Notes: generated by a model from the sequence alone, not told the origin. A DNA stretch of 64,000 bases from Lysobacter defluvii IMMIB APB-9 = DSM 18482 (GCF_000423325.1 NZ_AUHT01000007.1:113253-177252), one strand, 5' to 3'; shown: positions 17,441 to 28,539, numbered from the stretch's first letter. Program-made: numbers and translations.

Positions 17441-18787
17441 TCAGTCGCCCGGCAGGAGCCGCTCGGCGAGCGCCCGCGCCGCGGCCCGGATCTCCGGCAT
17501 CGCCGTGCATTCCCACAGCGTGCCGCGCAGTAGCGGCCCTATCGCCGACAGCCCGGGCTGGATCCCGCCCCCGGGTCCGGTGAGCCGCCCGTCCTCGGTT
17601 CCGGCCAGGCCAAGGCGCAGCGGATCCGGTGCGGCCAGGCCGCGGTCCAGCAGCTGCCGCAGGAGGCCCGTGGCGGTCGCGGGCGACATCTCCAGGCCGG
17701 TGGCCTGGACCACCAGGTCGGCCTCGATGGAGGATTCCCCTTCCGCTCCGCGTGCGCGTATCCGGACCTGCAGTGGCCCCTTGCCGTCGACCCCGAGCAC
17801 CCGTGCGGCGGCGATCCGGAGGCGGCCCTCCGCCTGCAACCGTTGCAGGACGTTTGCAGAGGCCGGTGGCATCCGGTGGCGCGCGGCCTCCCAGAGCCAG
17901 CGGAGGTGGCGAAGGAAGCGACGGCGTTCGGCCACCGGCAGTCCCTGCCAGAGCGGAACCATCACCGGCCGCATCCCGTCGACGATCGCTTGCCAGTCCG
18001 GTGCCCCGTCCATCGCCCAGCGCAGCGCGCGCAGCCGCTCCCGCACGCGGGTGGTGCCCAGCAACGCCTCGTTGAGTGCCGCCTGGCCTGGCCAGGGCGG
18101 GGCCGGGTACTCGCGATGGATGAAGGGCAGCCGGCCGTGGCGGGACACCGCCTGCAGCCGGGCTCCGGGCCAACGCCTTGCGGCGCTCAGCAGCACGTCG
18201 ACCGCGGTCAGGCCGGTGCCGACGACCAGCACGCGCCCGGGCGGGGCGGAAGGTTCCCGCGTCTGCCAGGGATCGACCACGTACGCGCCGCTGGCCAGTG
18301 CCTCGCTGGAGGCGTTGCGCAGCGGCCGCGGTTCCAGCGCGCCGGTCGCCAGCACCACTTCGTCCGCTTCCAGGGTGGCGCCGCCCTCCAGCCGCACCCG
18401 CCAGCGCCCGCCGTCGCGCCAGGCGTCCACGGCGGTGGCGGCGTGCAGCTCGAAACACCGGCCCGCCTGGCGCGCCGCGCAGGACCGCTCGGCCAGCCGC
18501 GCCTGCACGTAGTCCCCGTACCGGCTCCGCGGCACGAACTGGTGGGGCTCCGCATCGCCGGCCGCGGGATGACGCGCAAACACCGAGCCGGGGCCGTCGA
18601 ACAGCCCCATGCCCGCCGCGCGCACGTTGAGCAGGTGGTGGTCCTCGCCGGTCGAGTACGCCACGCCCCGGCCGGGTCGTCCCTGCCCGGTCACCCAATG
18701 CACGCATCCGGCGTCGGCGCGGCCGATGAGTTCACCAAATACCGCTGCGCCCGCGGCACCGCCGCCGACGACCACCACGTCCACCAT
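17441..18787 (-). CDS. FAD/NAD(P)-binding protein (YdhS-like)
   Basis: Protein of 448 residues of the FAD-NAD(P)-binding family related to E. coli HcxB/YdhS. The N-terminal dinucleotide motif VVVGGGAAG begins at residue 5. It is followed by the family-specific block with LLNVRAAGMGLF, and a second dinucleotide-binding segment (RVLVVGTGLTAVDVLLSA) near residue 185. Such proteins resemble flavin monooxygenases; for most the substrate is unknown, and for YdhS a link to nitrate/molybdenum stress has been suggested. It converges on the metallo-hydrolase gene; the pirin gene 63 bases upstream runs the same way and could be co-transcribed. Confidence 0.85.
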   Translation of the reverse strand: MVDVVVVGGGAAGAAVFGELIGRADAGCVHWVTGQGRPGRGVAYSTGEDHHLLNVRAAGMGLFDGPGSVFARHPAAGDAEPHQFVPRSRYGDYVQARLAERSCAARQAGRCFELHAATAVDAWRDGGRWRVRLEGGATLEADEVVLATGALEPRPLRNASSEALASGAYVVDPWQTREPSAPPGRVLVVGTGLTAVDVLLSAARRWPGARLQAVSRHGRLPFIHREYPAPPWPGQAALNEALLGTTRVRERLRALRWAMDGAPDWQAIVDGMRPVMVPLWQGLPVAERRRFLRHLRWLWEAARHRMPPASANVLQRLQAEGRLRIAAARVLGVDGKGPLQVRIRARGAEGESSIEADLVVQATGLEMSPATATGLLRQLLDRGLAAPDPLRLGLAGTEDGRLTGPGGGIQPGLSAIGPLLRGTLWECTAMPEIRAAARALAERLLPGD

Positions 18788-18850
18788 CAGGCCTCCTGCG
18801 GGCCGCCCGCGGGGAAATCCGCGGCCATCATGATCGCCCGTGCGGGCGGC

Positions 18851-19744
18851 TCAGGACATCGGCTCCGGCATCGCGCCGAACTTCGGTGGCAGCGGGATGA
18901 ACTCTTCGTCGTCCAGGTCGGGGAGCTTCATGCGCCCTGCGGCCCAGTCCTCGCGCGCCTGCTCGATGCGCTCCTTCGAGGACGACACGAAATTCCAGTC
19001 GATATAGCGCGGCCCGACCGGCTCCCCGCCGAGCGCCATGACCACGGCCTCGCCCAGCGCCGCCACTGTCACTGGCCGGCCCGGCGCCAGTACCGCCATG
19101 CTGCCGGCCTCCACGCGCTGGCCATCCACCTCCACCTCGCCCCCGGCGACGTACACGGCGCGCTCGCTGTACTCGGAGGACAACGAGGCGCGCGCGCCGG
19201 CATGCAGTTGCCAGTGCACGTAGAACTGCGGCGAGTCGACCCGGACCGGCGACTCCATGCCGTCCAGCCGGCCGGCGATCAGGCGTCCGGCAAGGCCTTC
19301 TCCTTCGAAGACCGGCAGCGCATCGGCCGGGTAGTGCCAGAACCCCGGATCCGTCTCCTCGCGCTCGTCCGGAAGCGCCACCCAGGCCTGTATGCCGTCC
19401 AGCGGTCCGCCGTGGGCCCGCAGCTTCTCGAAGCGCTCGGAGTGGGTGATGCCGCGGCCCGCGGTCATCCAGTTGACCTCGCCCGGCCGCACCGGCTGCT
19501 CCGAGCCGACGCTGTCGCGGTGCATGATCTCGCCGTCGAACAGGTAGGTGATCGTCGACAGGCCGATATGCGGATGGGGACGTACGTCGGCCTCGCGGGG
19601 CAGCCCCGGGCGGATCTGCTTGGGCCCCATCCGGTCGAAGAAGATGTACGGCCCGACCATGCGGCGCTTGGCGAACGGCAGCACACGGCCGACCTCGAAG
19701 GCGCCCAGGTCGCGGGAGCGCTGCTGGATGAGGAGTTCGATCAT
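18851..19744 (-). CDS. Pirin family protein
   Basis: Bicupin of 297 residues. The iron ligands of the N-terminal cupin are all in place: His57 and His59 in RPHPHIGLST, His101 and Glu103 in GRGITHSERF. These are the same spacings as in human pirin. Bacterial pirins act as quercetin dioxygenases or modulate enzymes; which applies here is unknown. The C-terminal half has the pirin-C domain. The ATG at 19744 begins the normal family N-terminus; upstream lie 69 bases and then a tRNA gene. Confidence 0.92.
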   Translation of the reverse strand: MIELLIQQRSRDLGAFEVGRVLPFAKRRMVGPYIFFDRMGPKQIRPGLPREADVRPHPHIGLSTITYLFDGEIMHRDSVGSEQPVRPGEVNWMTAGRGITHSERFEKLRAHGGPLDGIQAWVALPDEREETDPGFWHYPADALPVFEGEGLAGRLIAGRLDGMESPVRVDSPQFYVHWQLHAGARASLSSEYSERAVYVAGGEVEVDGQRVEAGSMAVLAPGRPVTVAALGEAVVMALGGEPVGPRYIDWNFVSSSKERIEQAREDWAAGRMKLPDLDDEEFIPLPPKFGAMPEPMS

Positions 19745-19813
19745 GGGGCCGCCCCCCTGGCTTGGACTGGTGGTGCGACCGAGGGTACGCCAGGCGGGTA
19801 CGGGGGGCGGAGA

Positions 19814-19889
19814 TGGTGGGCCCAGCAGGATTCGAACCTGCAACCAAAGGATTATGAGTCCTCTGCTCTAACCGTTGAGCTATAGGCCC
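19814..19889 (-). tRNA. tRNA with anticodon CAU, probably tRNA-Ile2
   Basis: 76-base cloverleaf on the minus strand with encoded CCA end. Acceptor GGGCCTA pairs with TGGGCCC (one G-U pair), the D arm reads AGCTCAACGGTTAGAGC, the anticodon loop is CTCATAA, and the T arm is GCAGG-TTCGAAT-CCTGC. The CAU anticodon fits either elongator Met or the minor Ile tRNA whose C34 becomes lysidine. The acceptor and D-arm sequence resembles E. coli ileX more than metT, so I favour Ile2, recognised by TilS. It is not an initiator tRNA, because the 1-72 pair is G-C. Confidence 0.9.
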
Positions 19890-19915
19890 GCCAGAGGACG
19901 GGAATTGTAGCGGCG

Positions 19916-19947
19916 AAAACGAAGAAGCCCCGCTGACGCGAGGCTTC
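19916..19947 (-). terminator. Intrinsic terminator downstream of rpoD
   Basis: On the minus strand GAAGCCTCGC and GCGGGGCTTC form a ten-base stem (one G-U) with loop GTCA, followed by TTCGTTTTC. It lies about 75 bases after the rpoD stop and before the tRNA gene. Confidence 0.8.
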
Positions 19948-19951
19948 CTGA

Positions 19952-19990
19952 GGGCCCTCACCCCGGCCCTCTCCCGCGAGCGGGAGAGGG
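19952..19990. repeat. CCCTCACCCCGGCCCTCTCCC palindromic repeat
   Basis: Intergenic element: GGGCCCTCACCCCGG followed by a perfect 11-base palindrome, CCCTCTCCCGC-GA-GCGGGAGAGGG. A second copy with the same lead and stem sits inside alr at 37842-37892. It resembles the abundant REP-like palindromes seen between genes in many proteobacteria. Confidence 0.8.
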
Positions 19991-20020
19991 GGAGGAGCGG
20001 GCATGGCGTTGCGGCGGCGC

Positions 20021-21922
<1,902 letters not shown>

Positions 21923-22031
21923 AGGGCTGCGCCACCGTGGGTTGGGGATGGGGAGAAACGCTCCAGTATACCAGCGGCGGGGCTTTCCACCCCGCCGGCG
22001 GCGCTGGAGCCGGCTTCCCTGCTGCGTCCAT

Positions 22032-22472
22032 TCAGGACCGCAGCAGGAATGTCACCGGGCCGTCATTGACCAGGTCCACCTTCATATGGGCACCGAACAC
22101 GCCGGTTTCCACCCTTCCCTCGTGAACCCGGGTGCACGTTTCCACCAGAAGGTTGAACACCGGTTCAGCTTCGTCCGGCGGAGCGGCGGTACTGAAACCG
22201 GCACGCATCCCGCGGCTGGTGTCGGCCGCCAGCGTGAACTGGCTGACCAGCAGCAGCCCGCCGCCGGTGTCGCACAGCCCCAGGTTCATCCGGCCGGCAC
22301 CGTCGGCGAAGACGCGGTAGCCGAGCAGCCGCCGGGCCATCCGTTCGACCTGGGCCGGCCCGTCGCCGGGCTCGATCCCGACCAGCGCGAGCAGGCCCGC
22401 GCCGATGCTCCCGGCCACCTCGCCACCGACGCTCACCGAGGCGCGTTCCACCCGTTGGATCAGTGCCAGCAT
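22032..22472 (-). CDS. dtd: D-aminoacyl-tRNA deacylase
   Basis: Protein of 146 residues, the usual DTD length. It hydrolyses D-amino acids (and glycine) mischarged on tRNA, a proofreading step. The two active-site signatures are present: [12 protein letters not shown] near residues 77-88 and NDGPVTF close to the C-terminus (the NxGPxT motif with the cis Gly-Pro). The start MLALIQRV is conserved. It is divergent from an acyltransferase gene with only 34 bases between, so overlapping promoters are expected. A seven-base hairpin (21976-21996) lies between it and rpoD. Confidence 0.95.
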   Translation of the reverse strand: MLALIQRVERASVSVGGEVAGSIGAGLLALVGIEPGDGPAQVERMARRLLGYRVFADGAGRMNLGLCDTGGGLLLVSQFTLAADTSRGMRAGFSTAAPPDEAEPVFNLLVETCTRVHEGRVETGVFGAHMKVDLVNDGPVTFLLRS

Positions 22473-22506
22473 CGCGCCAGCTTACCCGCTGGCTACACTG
22501 CCCGCG

Positions 22507-23439
22507 ATGAGCCGACTCGCCGCCCGCCTCCTGTACCTGTGCGCCCTGCTCGTGGGCCGCCTGCCCTGGCCCTGGCTGTGGTGGCTGGGCGACCGCATCG
22601 CCGCGCGCAACCTCGCCGCCAACCGGCGCGAGTCCAGGGTGACGGACTGCAACCTGCGCCTGGCCTTCCCTGGAATGGACCCGGGTGAGCGCGCGGAACT
22701 CAAGCGTGCGGTGATGCACACCACCGCACGCCAGGCGATGGAGACGGTGGCGATCTGGTCGCGCACCCGCCGCGGCAACCTGGATTCGCTGATCGTGGAG
22801 ATGCACGGCACCCGGTACCTCGACGAGGCGATCGCCGCCGGCCGGGGCGTGGTGCTGGCGGCGCCCCACTTCGGCAACTGGGAGCTGCTCAACCGGTGGC
22901 TGGCCGCCCGTACCCCGCTGTCGATCCTGTATGCACCGCCCTCCTCGAAGGTGATGGAAGGTTTCCTGCAGCTGGTCCGCGCCGACGAGGACCGCGTCAC
23001 CCAGGTGCGGGCGGAGACCGCCGGGGTCCGGCAGCTGCTGCGCTACCTGCGCGACGGCGGCGTGGTCGGGATCCTTCCCGACCAGCAACCGCGCGGCGGA
23101 GAGGGCGAGTTCGCGCCCTTCTTCGGCGTGCCGGCCCTGACCATGACCCTGTTCGGCAAGCTCGCCGCGCGCACCGGCGCGGCGGTGCTGCTGGCCTGGT
23201 GCGAGCGCCTGCCCGGCCATGGGCCCGGAGGCCGCCCCCGCTTCGCCCTGCACCTGGAACCGGCCGATCCGGCCGTGGCCGACCCGGACCCGGCGCGCGC
23301 GGTGGCGGCGCTGAACGCCGAGGTCGAGCGCGTCGCCCGCCGCGACCCGGTGCAGTACCAGTGGACCTACAAGCGTTACTCGCTGCAGCCCTCGGGCCGC
23401 GGCGAGGACAACCCGTACTGGCCGGAGTGCTATCGCTGA
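22507..23439 (+). CDS. LpxL/HtrB-type lipid A acyltransferase
   Basis: Lysophospholipid/lipid A acyltransferase family protein of 310 residues. A membrane-proximal N-terminus (about residues 7-30) precedes the catalytic HFGNWE box (His121, Glu126) and later conserved motifs GILPDQQPRGGEGEF and FFGVPA. Members add secondary acyl chains to Kdo-lipid A at the inner-membrane face. Several paralogues are normal per genome, so I do not assign lpxL or lpxM. The ATG at 22507 starts at the usual N-terminus. Its stop overlaps the next start (TGATG), coupling it to the two bPH2 genes. The linkage suggests envelope function for all three. Confidence 0.87.
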   Translation: MSRLAARLLYLCALLVGRLPWPWLWWLGDRIAARNLAANRRESRVTDCNLRLAFPGMDPGERAELKRAVMHTTARQAMETVAIWSRTRRGNLDSLIVEMHGTRYLDEAIAAGRGVVLAAPHFGNWELLNRWLAARTPLSILYAPPSSKVMEGFLQLVRADEDRVTQVRAETAGVRQLLRYLRDGGVVGILPDQQPRGGEGEFAPFFGVPALTMTLFGKLAARTGAAVLLAWCERLPGHGPGGRPRFALHLEPADPAVADPDPARAVAALNAEVERVARRDPVQYQWTYKRYSLQPSGRGEDNPYWPECYR

Positions 23440-23996
23440 TGACGCAATCGCCCATGGACGAGACCGCACCGGAGCAGGCGCTGCCTGGCACGGACTGGAC
23501 CGGCGACACCGGCTGGCGCGGGCTGCCGCCCGCGGCGCGGCTGCTGTTCCTGCTCGATACCGGGATCGGGCTGGCCATCGCGGGCCTGGTCCTCGGGGGG
23601 CTGGCCGGCCTGCTCGCCTCCTGGCGGCTGGACCTGCCGTCCCCGCTGCCGCCGATGCTGCAGGGAGCCGCCAGCGGCCTGCTGGTACTGGGGCTCTGGG
23701 GCTGCTGGCTGGCGGTGCGCCAGTACCAGCGCACCGCGTGGCGGCTGGACGACAAGGGCCTGAGCGTGCGCCGCGGCCGGCTGTGGTGGAGCGAGACGCG
23801 GGTCCCGGCGACGCGGGTGCAGCACCTGGACATCCAGCGCGGCCCGCTGCAGCGCCGCCGCGGCGTGTCCAGCCTGGTCGTGCATACCGCCGGCAGCGCG
23901 GCGAGTGCGGTCACCGTCCCGCACATGGACGCCGCCGACGCCGAGCGCCTGCGCGAGCGGCTGTCGCGGCGGATCGAAGACGATGACGACGCCTGA
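23439..23996 (+). CDS. PH domain-containing membrane protein (YdbS-like)
   Basis: Protein of 185 residues: two membrane helices (about residues 31-55 and 66-86), then one bacterial PH (bPH2) domain (WRLDDKGLSVRRGRLWW, then VPATRVQHLDIQRGPLQRRRG). The WW/PATRVQHLDI sequence is the family hallmark. YdbS and YdbT form a conserved pair in many bacteria; in Bacillus they influence resistance to amylocyclicin and in general may help membrane lipid or secretion processes. The start codon overlaps the stop of the acyltransferase gene. Its last 14 bases overlap the next gene. Confidence 0.85.
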   Translation: MTQSPMDETAPEQALPGTDWTGDTGWRGLPPAARLLFLLDTGIGLAIAGLVLGGLAGLLASWRLDLPSPLPPMLQGAASGLLVLGLWGCWLAVRQYQRTAWRLDDKGLSVRRGRLWWSETRVPATRVQHLDIQRGPLQRRRGVSSLVVHTAGSAASAVTVPHMDAADAERLRERLSRRIEDDDDA

Positions 23997-25524
23997 CCCC
24001 GCCGCGCCGGCGGCCGTCGCGGCGGGCCATCGGCTGCACCCGATGTCGTGGCTGTTCGAGCTGATCGCCCAGCTGCGCCAGTTCCTGGTCCCGCTGCTGG
24101 CGCTGGTGGTCTTCGGGCAGGGCGACCGCAGCGAACTGTGGCCGCTGGCCGGCCTGGCGGTCCTCGTGGCCGCCTCGCTGTGGCGCTACTTCGCCTTCCG
24201 CTACCAGCCGGAGGCCGACCAGTTGGTGCTGCGCACCGGGCTGCTGTCGCGCAACGTGCGGGTCGTTCCCTATGGGCGCATCCACAACGTCGCCGTGGAC
24301 CAGACGCTGCTGCACCGCCTTTTCGACGTGGCCTCGGTGCGGCTGGAGTCCGCCGGCGGCAAGAAGCCCGAGGCGGAGATGCGCGTGCTCCGGCTCGACC
24401 AGGCGCTGGCGCTGGAGGACCTGATCCGCCACCGCGGTGCAACCGCGCCCGGGAGCGGTACGGGCCAGCCTTCCGTCGCCGATGCCGCTGCCAACCGTGA
24501 CCGCCCGGAAGGCGCGGCGGCATCCCGCACGGTGCTGCACCACCTGCCGGCCGGGGAACTGCTGCGCTTGGGGATCATCTCCAACCGCGGCATGGTGCTG
24601 GTGGCCGCGGCGTTCGCGCTGGTCGGCCAGTCAGGCGAGAACGCGGCGCGCATCTTCGAGGCACTGGGCCGCTGGCTGTTCGGCTGGGTCGACACCAGCG
24701 GCTTCGATACCGCGCAATGGGTGGTCGCCGGGACCACCCTGCTGCTGGCCGCCCTGCTCGGCGTGCGCCTGCTGTCGGTGCTGCTGGCGCTGCTGCAGTT
24801 CCATGGCTTCACCCTGGCCGAATACGGGCGGCGCCTGACCGTGGAGCGCGGCCTGCTGGCACGCTGGCGTACGAGCAGCCCGCGCCGCCGCATCCAGGCC
24901 TGGCGGATGCAGGAAGGCGTGATCCACCGGCTGCTGGACCGGCGCACGCTGAAGGTCGACATCGCGACCGGCGGGGGGCAGGAAGACGCCAGGAGCCTGC
25001 GGGAGCTGGTGCCGGTGGGGACGCCGGAGCAGTGCCGGGCGCTGGTCGCCCACCTGTTGCCGGGGTCGGGCTGGGACCGGATGGAGTGGATGCCGTTCCG
25101 TCCCGCGACCTGGTGGCGGCTGTTCTGGCCCTCGCTGCCGCTGGTGGCGGTGGCGACCACGGTGCTGTGCTGGCGCTTCGGCGCCCCTGGGCTGCTTGCG
25201 GCCCTCTGGCTGCCCTGGGCGGCCTTCAAGGCCCGCCGGCAGGCCGCGCGCATGGGCTGGGCGTTCAATGGCCGGCTGGCCGCGTTCCGCACCGGCTGGT
25301 GGAGCCGGCACTGGTACTGGGCGGAGCTTGACAAACTGCAGGCGCTGCGGGTCAGCCGCAACCCGGTGGACCGCCGCCTGGGCACGGCGACGCTGGTGCT
25401 GGACACGGCCGGCGCCGGTGCGCTGGGGCCGCCCCTGCGCATCCCGTTCCTTCCGCTGCGGCGGGCGCTGGCGCTGCAACATCGGCTGGCGGGCGAACTG
25501 GCCCGCCGGCCGCTGCGCTGGTAG
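23983..25524 (+). CDS. PH domain-containing membrane protein (YdbT-like)
   Basis: Protein of 513 residues with paired hydrophobic segments in three groups (about residues 25-65, 205-275 and 365-400). Each is followed by a bPH2 domain: RYQPEADQLVLRTGLLSRN, the segment near FTLAEYGRRLTVERGLL, and a last one near WAFNGRLAAFRTGWWS. This is the three-domain arrangement of YdbT. The ATG at 23983 overlaps the YdbS-like gene by 14 bases, so translation is coupled. It converges on a glycosyltransferase gene four bases away. Cellular role is unknown; it likely acts with the preceding protein at the inner membrane. Confidence 0.85.
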   Translation: MTTPDPAAPAAVAAGHRLHPMSWLFELIAQLRQFLVPLLALVVFGQGDRSELWPLAGLAVLVAASLWRYFAFRYQPEADQLVLRTGLLSRNVRVVPYGRIHNVAVDQTLLHRLFDVASVRLESAGGKKPEAEMRVLRLDQALALEDLIRHRGATAPGSGTGQPSVADAAANRDRPEGAAASRTVLHHLPAGELLRLGIISNRGMVLVAAAFALVGQSGENAARIFEALGRWLFGWVDTSGFDTAQWVVAGTTLLLAALLGVRLLSVLLALLQFHGFTLAEYGRRLTVERGLLARWRTSSPRRRIQAWRMQEGVIHRLLDRRTLKVDIATGGGQEDARSLRELVPVGTPEQCRALVAHLLPGSGWDRMEWMPFRPATWWRLFWPSLPLVAVATTVLCWRFGAPGLLAALWLPWAAFKARRQAARMGWAFNGRLAAFRTGWWSRHWYWAELDKLQALRVSRNPVDRRLGTATLVLDTAGAGALGPPLRIPFLPLRRALALQHRLAGELARRPLRW

Positions 25525-25528
25525 GCCC

Positions 25529-26371
25529 TCAGGCGGAGCCGGGGCGCGGCCCCTTCACGATGCCGTGCTCGGTCCAGCTGCGGCGGCTGGAGCGGGTCTC
25601 GGCCCGAAGCTTGCGGTTGAACTCGATGCTCTCCTGCGTCGCGTAGCCGCGCTTGTGGTCCAGGTGCACCACGATCGCCCGGTAGCGGATGCGCTTGCCG
25701 CGGATGCCGGCGTTCTCCAGCCGTTCGCCGAACTCGCGGTCCTGGCCGCCGTAGCGCATGCGTTCGTCGAAGCCGTTGATGGCGAGCATGTCGGCCTTCC
25801 AGCCAGAGGCGTTGTGGCCGTTCCAGCTCGCCCGGGCCGGGCTCAGCACGTCCAGCGCGCGGCGCAGGGCCGGCCCGGCGGTGAGCTTGATGTTGCGGTA
25901 CGAGGACGGCATCCCCCGCTCCGCCAGCCAGGCCGCGTCGAAGCAGCGCTGGCTGCGGATGTCGTCGTTGCCAATCGCCAGGCTCGTCTCCATCGGCAGC
26001 TTGTGGTAGCCGCCGGACAGGAACCGGCCGGGCTCGCGCAGCGCCAGGTGGGTGGACACGAAGTCGGCGCGCGGGATGCAGTCGCCGTCGGTGAAGATCA
26101 GGTAGTCCGAGGCCGCCTGGCCGATGGCCATGTTCATCGCCTCGCACTTGCGGAAGCCGTCGTCGGGCTGCCACAGGTGGCGCACCGTCACCGGCAGGGT
26201 GGCGGCCACGGCCTCGATGCGCTCGCGGGTCTCGGCGCGGCTGCCGTCATCGGCCACCAGCACCTCGAAGTCGGTGCGGTCCTGGGCGCCGAAGCCCACC
26301 AGCACCTTCTCCAGCCAGTCGGGCTGGTTGTAGGTGGTGAACACGACGCTGGCTGCGGGAGTCTGGGGCAC
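25529..26371 (-). CDS. Family 2 glycosyltransferase with galactosyltransferase-like C-terminus
   Basis: GT-A fold glycosyltransferase of about 280 residues. The nucleotide-sugar site is VVFTTYNQPDWLEKVL, the metal-binding Asp-Gly-Asp lies at 95-97 (LIFTDGDCIPR), and the C-terminal motif GWKADMLAINGFDERMRYGGQDREF resembles the Glyco_tranf_2_7 (GGxDxE) signature. It probably adds a sugar to LPS or exopolysaccharide. I chose the GTG at 26371 because the protein then begins just before the core; a GTG at 26446 also fits but overlaps the start of the divergent gene. Ribosome sites are weak for both. It is convergent with the YdbT-like gene. Confidence 0.83.
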   Translation of the reverse strand: MPQTPAASVVFTTYNQPDWLEKVLVGFGAQDRTDFEVLVADDGSRAETRERIEAVAATLPVTVRHLWQPDDGFRKCEAMNMAIGQAASDYLIFTDGDCIPRADFVSTHLALREPGRFLSGGYHKLPMETSLAIGNDDIRSQRCFDAAWLAERGMPSSYRNIKLTAGPALRRALDVLSPARASWNGHNASGWKADMLAINGFDERMRYGGQDREFGERLENAGIRGKRIRYRAIVVHLDHKRGYATQESIEFNRKLRAETRSSRRSWTEHGIVKGPRPGSA

Positions 26372-26437
26372 GTCCGCGGTGTCCGGGGCAGGGGCGGCAA
26401 GGGTACCCTGTCGCCCCCGCCCACCGCATGCCCGCCC

Positions 26438-27265
26438 ATGGACCACGTTCAGCGGTCAAAGATCTCGGCCACCGTGATCACCTACAACGAGGCCGACCGG
26501 ATCGGCGAATGCCTTGCGTCGCTGGCCTTCTGCGACGAGGTGGTGGTGGTCGACTCCGGGTCGACCGACGCGACCCGGGAGCTGGCCCGCGAGGCGGGCG
26601 CGAGGGTCGTGGTACGTCCCTTCGACGGCTTCCGCAGCCAGAAGCAGTTCGCAGTGGAGCAGGCGAGCCACGACTGGATCCTCAGCCTGGATGCCGACGA
26701 GTCACTCAGCCCGGAGCTCGCCGCCGCGATCATCGCCGAGCAGGAACGCGGCTTTGCAGGCGCCGCGGGCTACCGGTTCGCCAGGAGCTCGGAATATTTC
26801 GGACGTTACCTGCGCCACGGCAATGCCTATCCGGACCGCAAGTTGCGGCTGTTCGACCGCCGACGCGGCGGCTGGCGCGGCGAGCGCGAGATCCACGAAG
26901 CCGCAACCGTGGACGGCGAGGTGGTCACCTTGCCGGGTGACCTGCTGCACCGGCCCTTTCGCTCCTTCGACCACCAGCTGGCCAAGGGCATGCAGTACTC
27001 GCGGATGATGGCCGAGCATGCCCATGCCCGTGGAAAGCGGGCCAGCCTGGGCAAGCTGCTGCTGGGGCCGGCCTGGCGGTTCTTCCGCGGCTACGTGCTC
27101 CGAGGCGGCTTCCTCGATGGCTGGCCGGGGCTGGTCTACGCCTACGTCACCGCTTGGACGGCGCGGCAGAAGGCAGTCCGGTTGTGGCTGCTGCAGAACG
27201 GGCTGGAGCAAACGGGCCACGACCGGCAGCCCGGGCCGGCTCAGGCCTTGCGCACCCGGGCATAG
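26438..27265 (+). CDS. WaaE/KdtX-type family 2 glycosyltransferase
   Basis: Protein of 275 residues matching the lipopolysaccharide core glycosyltransferase WaaE/KdtX group, which adds beta-linked glucose to the inner-core heptose. Signatures: [18 protein letters not shown] near the start, [10 protein letters not shown] (36-45), DADE at 85-88, and the family-specific [15 protein letters not shown] and [17 protein letters not shown]. Two late hydrophobic or amphipathic stretches could touch the inner membrane. The start is set by MDHVQ before the core. It is divergent from the other glycosyltransferase; its last 25 bases overlap the rsmB 3' end on the other strand. The exact sugar is unknown. 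Confidence 0.87.
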   Translation: MDHVQRSKISATVITYNEADRIGECLASLAFCDEVVVVDSGSTDATRELAREAGARVVVRPFDGFRSQKQFAVEQASHDWILSLDADESLSPELAAAIIAEQERGFAGAAGYRFARSSEYFGRYLRHGNAYPDRKLRLFDRRRGGWRGEREIHEAATVDGEVVTLPGDLLHRPFRSFDHQLAKGMQYSRMMAEHAHARGKRASLGKLLLGPAWRFFRGYVLRGGFLDGWPGLVYAYVTAWTARQKAVRLWLLQNGLEQTGHDRQPGPAQALRTRA

Positions 27266-28539
27266 AAGAAGCCGTCCATGCCCTGCTCCCCTGGCAGCCG
27301 CTGCCTGCCCTCGCCAGAGACGCGGCCGAAGGCATCGGGAAGCGGCTCCGCGGACGCATCTGGGGTCCGGGCGAGGAAAGCGGCAACCTGGTCGCGGTTC
27401 TCCGCGGCCAGGATCGAGCAGGTCGCATAGACCAGCACGCCGCCCGGCACGAGGGTGCGCCAGGTGGCGTCAAGCAGCCGCGACTGCAGGGCGACCAGCG
27501 CATCCACGTCGGCTGCGCGGCGATGCAGCAGCACGTCCGGGTGGCGGCGGACCACACCGGTCGCCGAGCACGGGGCATCCAGCAGCACCGCGTCGAAGGG
27601 TTCGCCGTCCCACCATGCGCCGGGGTCTGCCGCGTCGCCGGTGCGCAGCGTGGCGGCTTCTTCCAGGCCGAGACGCGCCAGGTTCGACTCGATCCGGCCG
27701 ACACGCCCCGCGTCGACGTCGAGCGCGAGCAGCCGCAGCCCGGGGTCGCGCTCGAGCAGGTGGGCCGCCTTGCCGCCCGGCGCGGCGCAGGCGTCCAGTA
27801 CGCGGGCACCCGGGACGGGCGCAAGCGCGTCGGCCACCTGCTGGGCGCTGCCATCCTGGACCGAGAGGCGACCATCCGCGAATCCGGGCAGCGCCGCGAC
27901 CGGGACCGGCCGGTCCAGGCGCAGCGCGTCGGGCAACAGCGGCTCCACCATCGCCTCGAGTCCCGCCTTCTCCAGTTCGCGCTTGCAGTCCTCGCGGGTC
28001 GCGACGCGCGTATTCACGCGCAGCCACATCGGGGGCGTCGTGGCACTGGCGGCAAGAATCGCGTCGGCATCCCCCGGCCAGTCCGCACGCACCTGGTCCA
28101 GCAACCAGCCAGGCCACCCTGCCGACGCATCCGCCTCCGGCAGGCCTTCGCGCAACGCGCGGCGCAGCAGTGCATTGACCAGCTTGGCCTGGTGGGTGCG
28201 GCCCAGTGCCCGCGCGGCGTCCACCGTCGCCCCCACCGCTGCGTGCGGCGGCAACCCCAGCGGATCGAGCTGGGCGAAACCGGCCAGCAGCAAGGCACGA
28301 AGCGGACGGTCCCGGCGCGCCAGCGGGCGCGGCAGCCAGGCGGCCAGCGCGGCGTCATAGCGCGGCGCGTTGCGGAGTACCGCCAGGCAGATCGCCTCCA
28401 CCAGTGCGCGGTCGCGGGTGTCCCCGAGTCCCGGCAGGGCGGTGGCCAGCTCGGCCTTCAGCGAACGTCCGTGATGCAGCACCGCGTCGAGCACGCGCGC
28501 GGCGGCCACCCGGGTACCGGTGCCCGGGGGCGGGTTCAC
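27241..28539 (-). CDS. rsmB: 16S rRNA (cytosine-967-C5)-methyltransferase RsmB
   Basis: Protein of 432 residues. An N-terminal NusB-like RNA-binding domain (about residues 8-130) is followed by an SAM-dependent methyltransferase domain with motif [17 protein letters not shown]. The two active cysteines lie in DAPCSATG and [11 protein letters not shown]. It methylates C967 of 16S rRNA. The GTG start at 28539 overlaps the fmt stop (GTGA), so translation is coupled in the def-fmt-rsmB order; no in-frame ATG gives a better N-terminus. The 3' end overlaps the convergent glycosyltransferase gene by 25 bases. Confidence 0.95.
   Translation of the reverse strand: MNPPPGTGTRVAAARVLDAVLHHGRSLKAELATALPGLGDTRDRALVEAICLAVLRNAPRYDAALAAWLPRPLARRDRPLRALLLAGFAQLDPLGLPPHAAVGATVDAARALGRTHQAKLVNALLRRALREGLPEADASAGWPGWLLDQVRADWPGDADAILAASATTPPMWLRVNTRVATREDCKRELEKAGLEAMVEPLLPDALRLDRPVPVAALPGFADGRLSVQDGSAQQVADALAPVPGARVLDACAAPGGKAAHLLERDPGLRLLALDVDAGRVGRIESNLARLGLEEAATLRTGDAADPGAWWDGEPFDAVLLDAPCSATGVVRRHPDVLLHRRAADVDALVALQSRLLDATWRTLVPGGVLVYATCSILAAENRDQVAAFLARTPDASAEPLPDAFGRVSGEGRQRLPGEQGMDGFFYARVRKA

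Noticed and set aside
19814-19889. tRNA gene as integration site of a mobile element
   Set aside because: No integrase, no duplicated tRNA 3' end and core genes on both sides; xerC at 53-931 is the housekeeping recombinase.
19814-19889. Initiator or elongator tRNA-Met
   Set aside because: Initiator is excluded by the paired G1-C72; elongator Met remains possible because the anticodon is also CAU, but the acceptor and D-arm resemble the minor Ile tRNA more.
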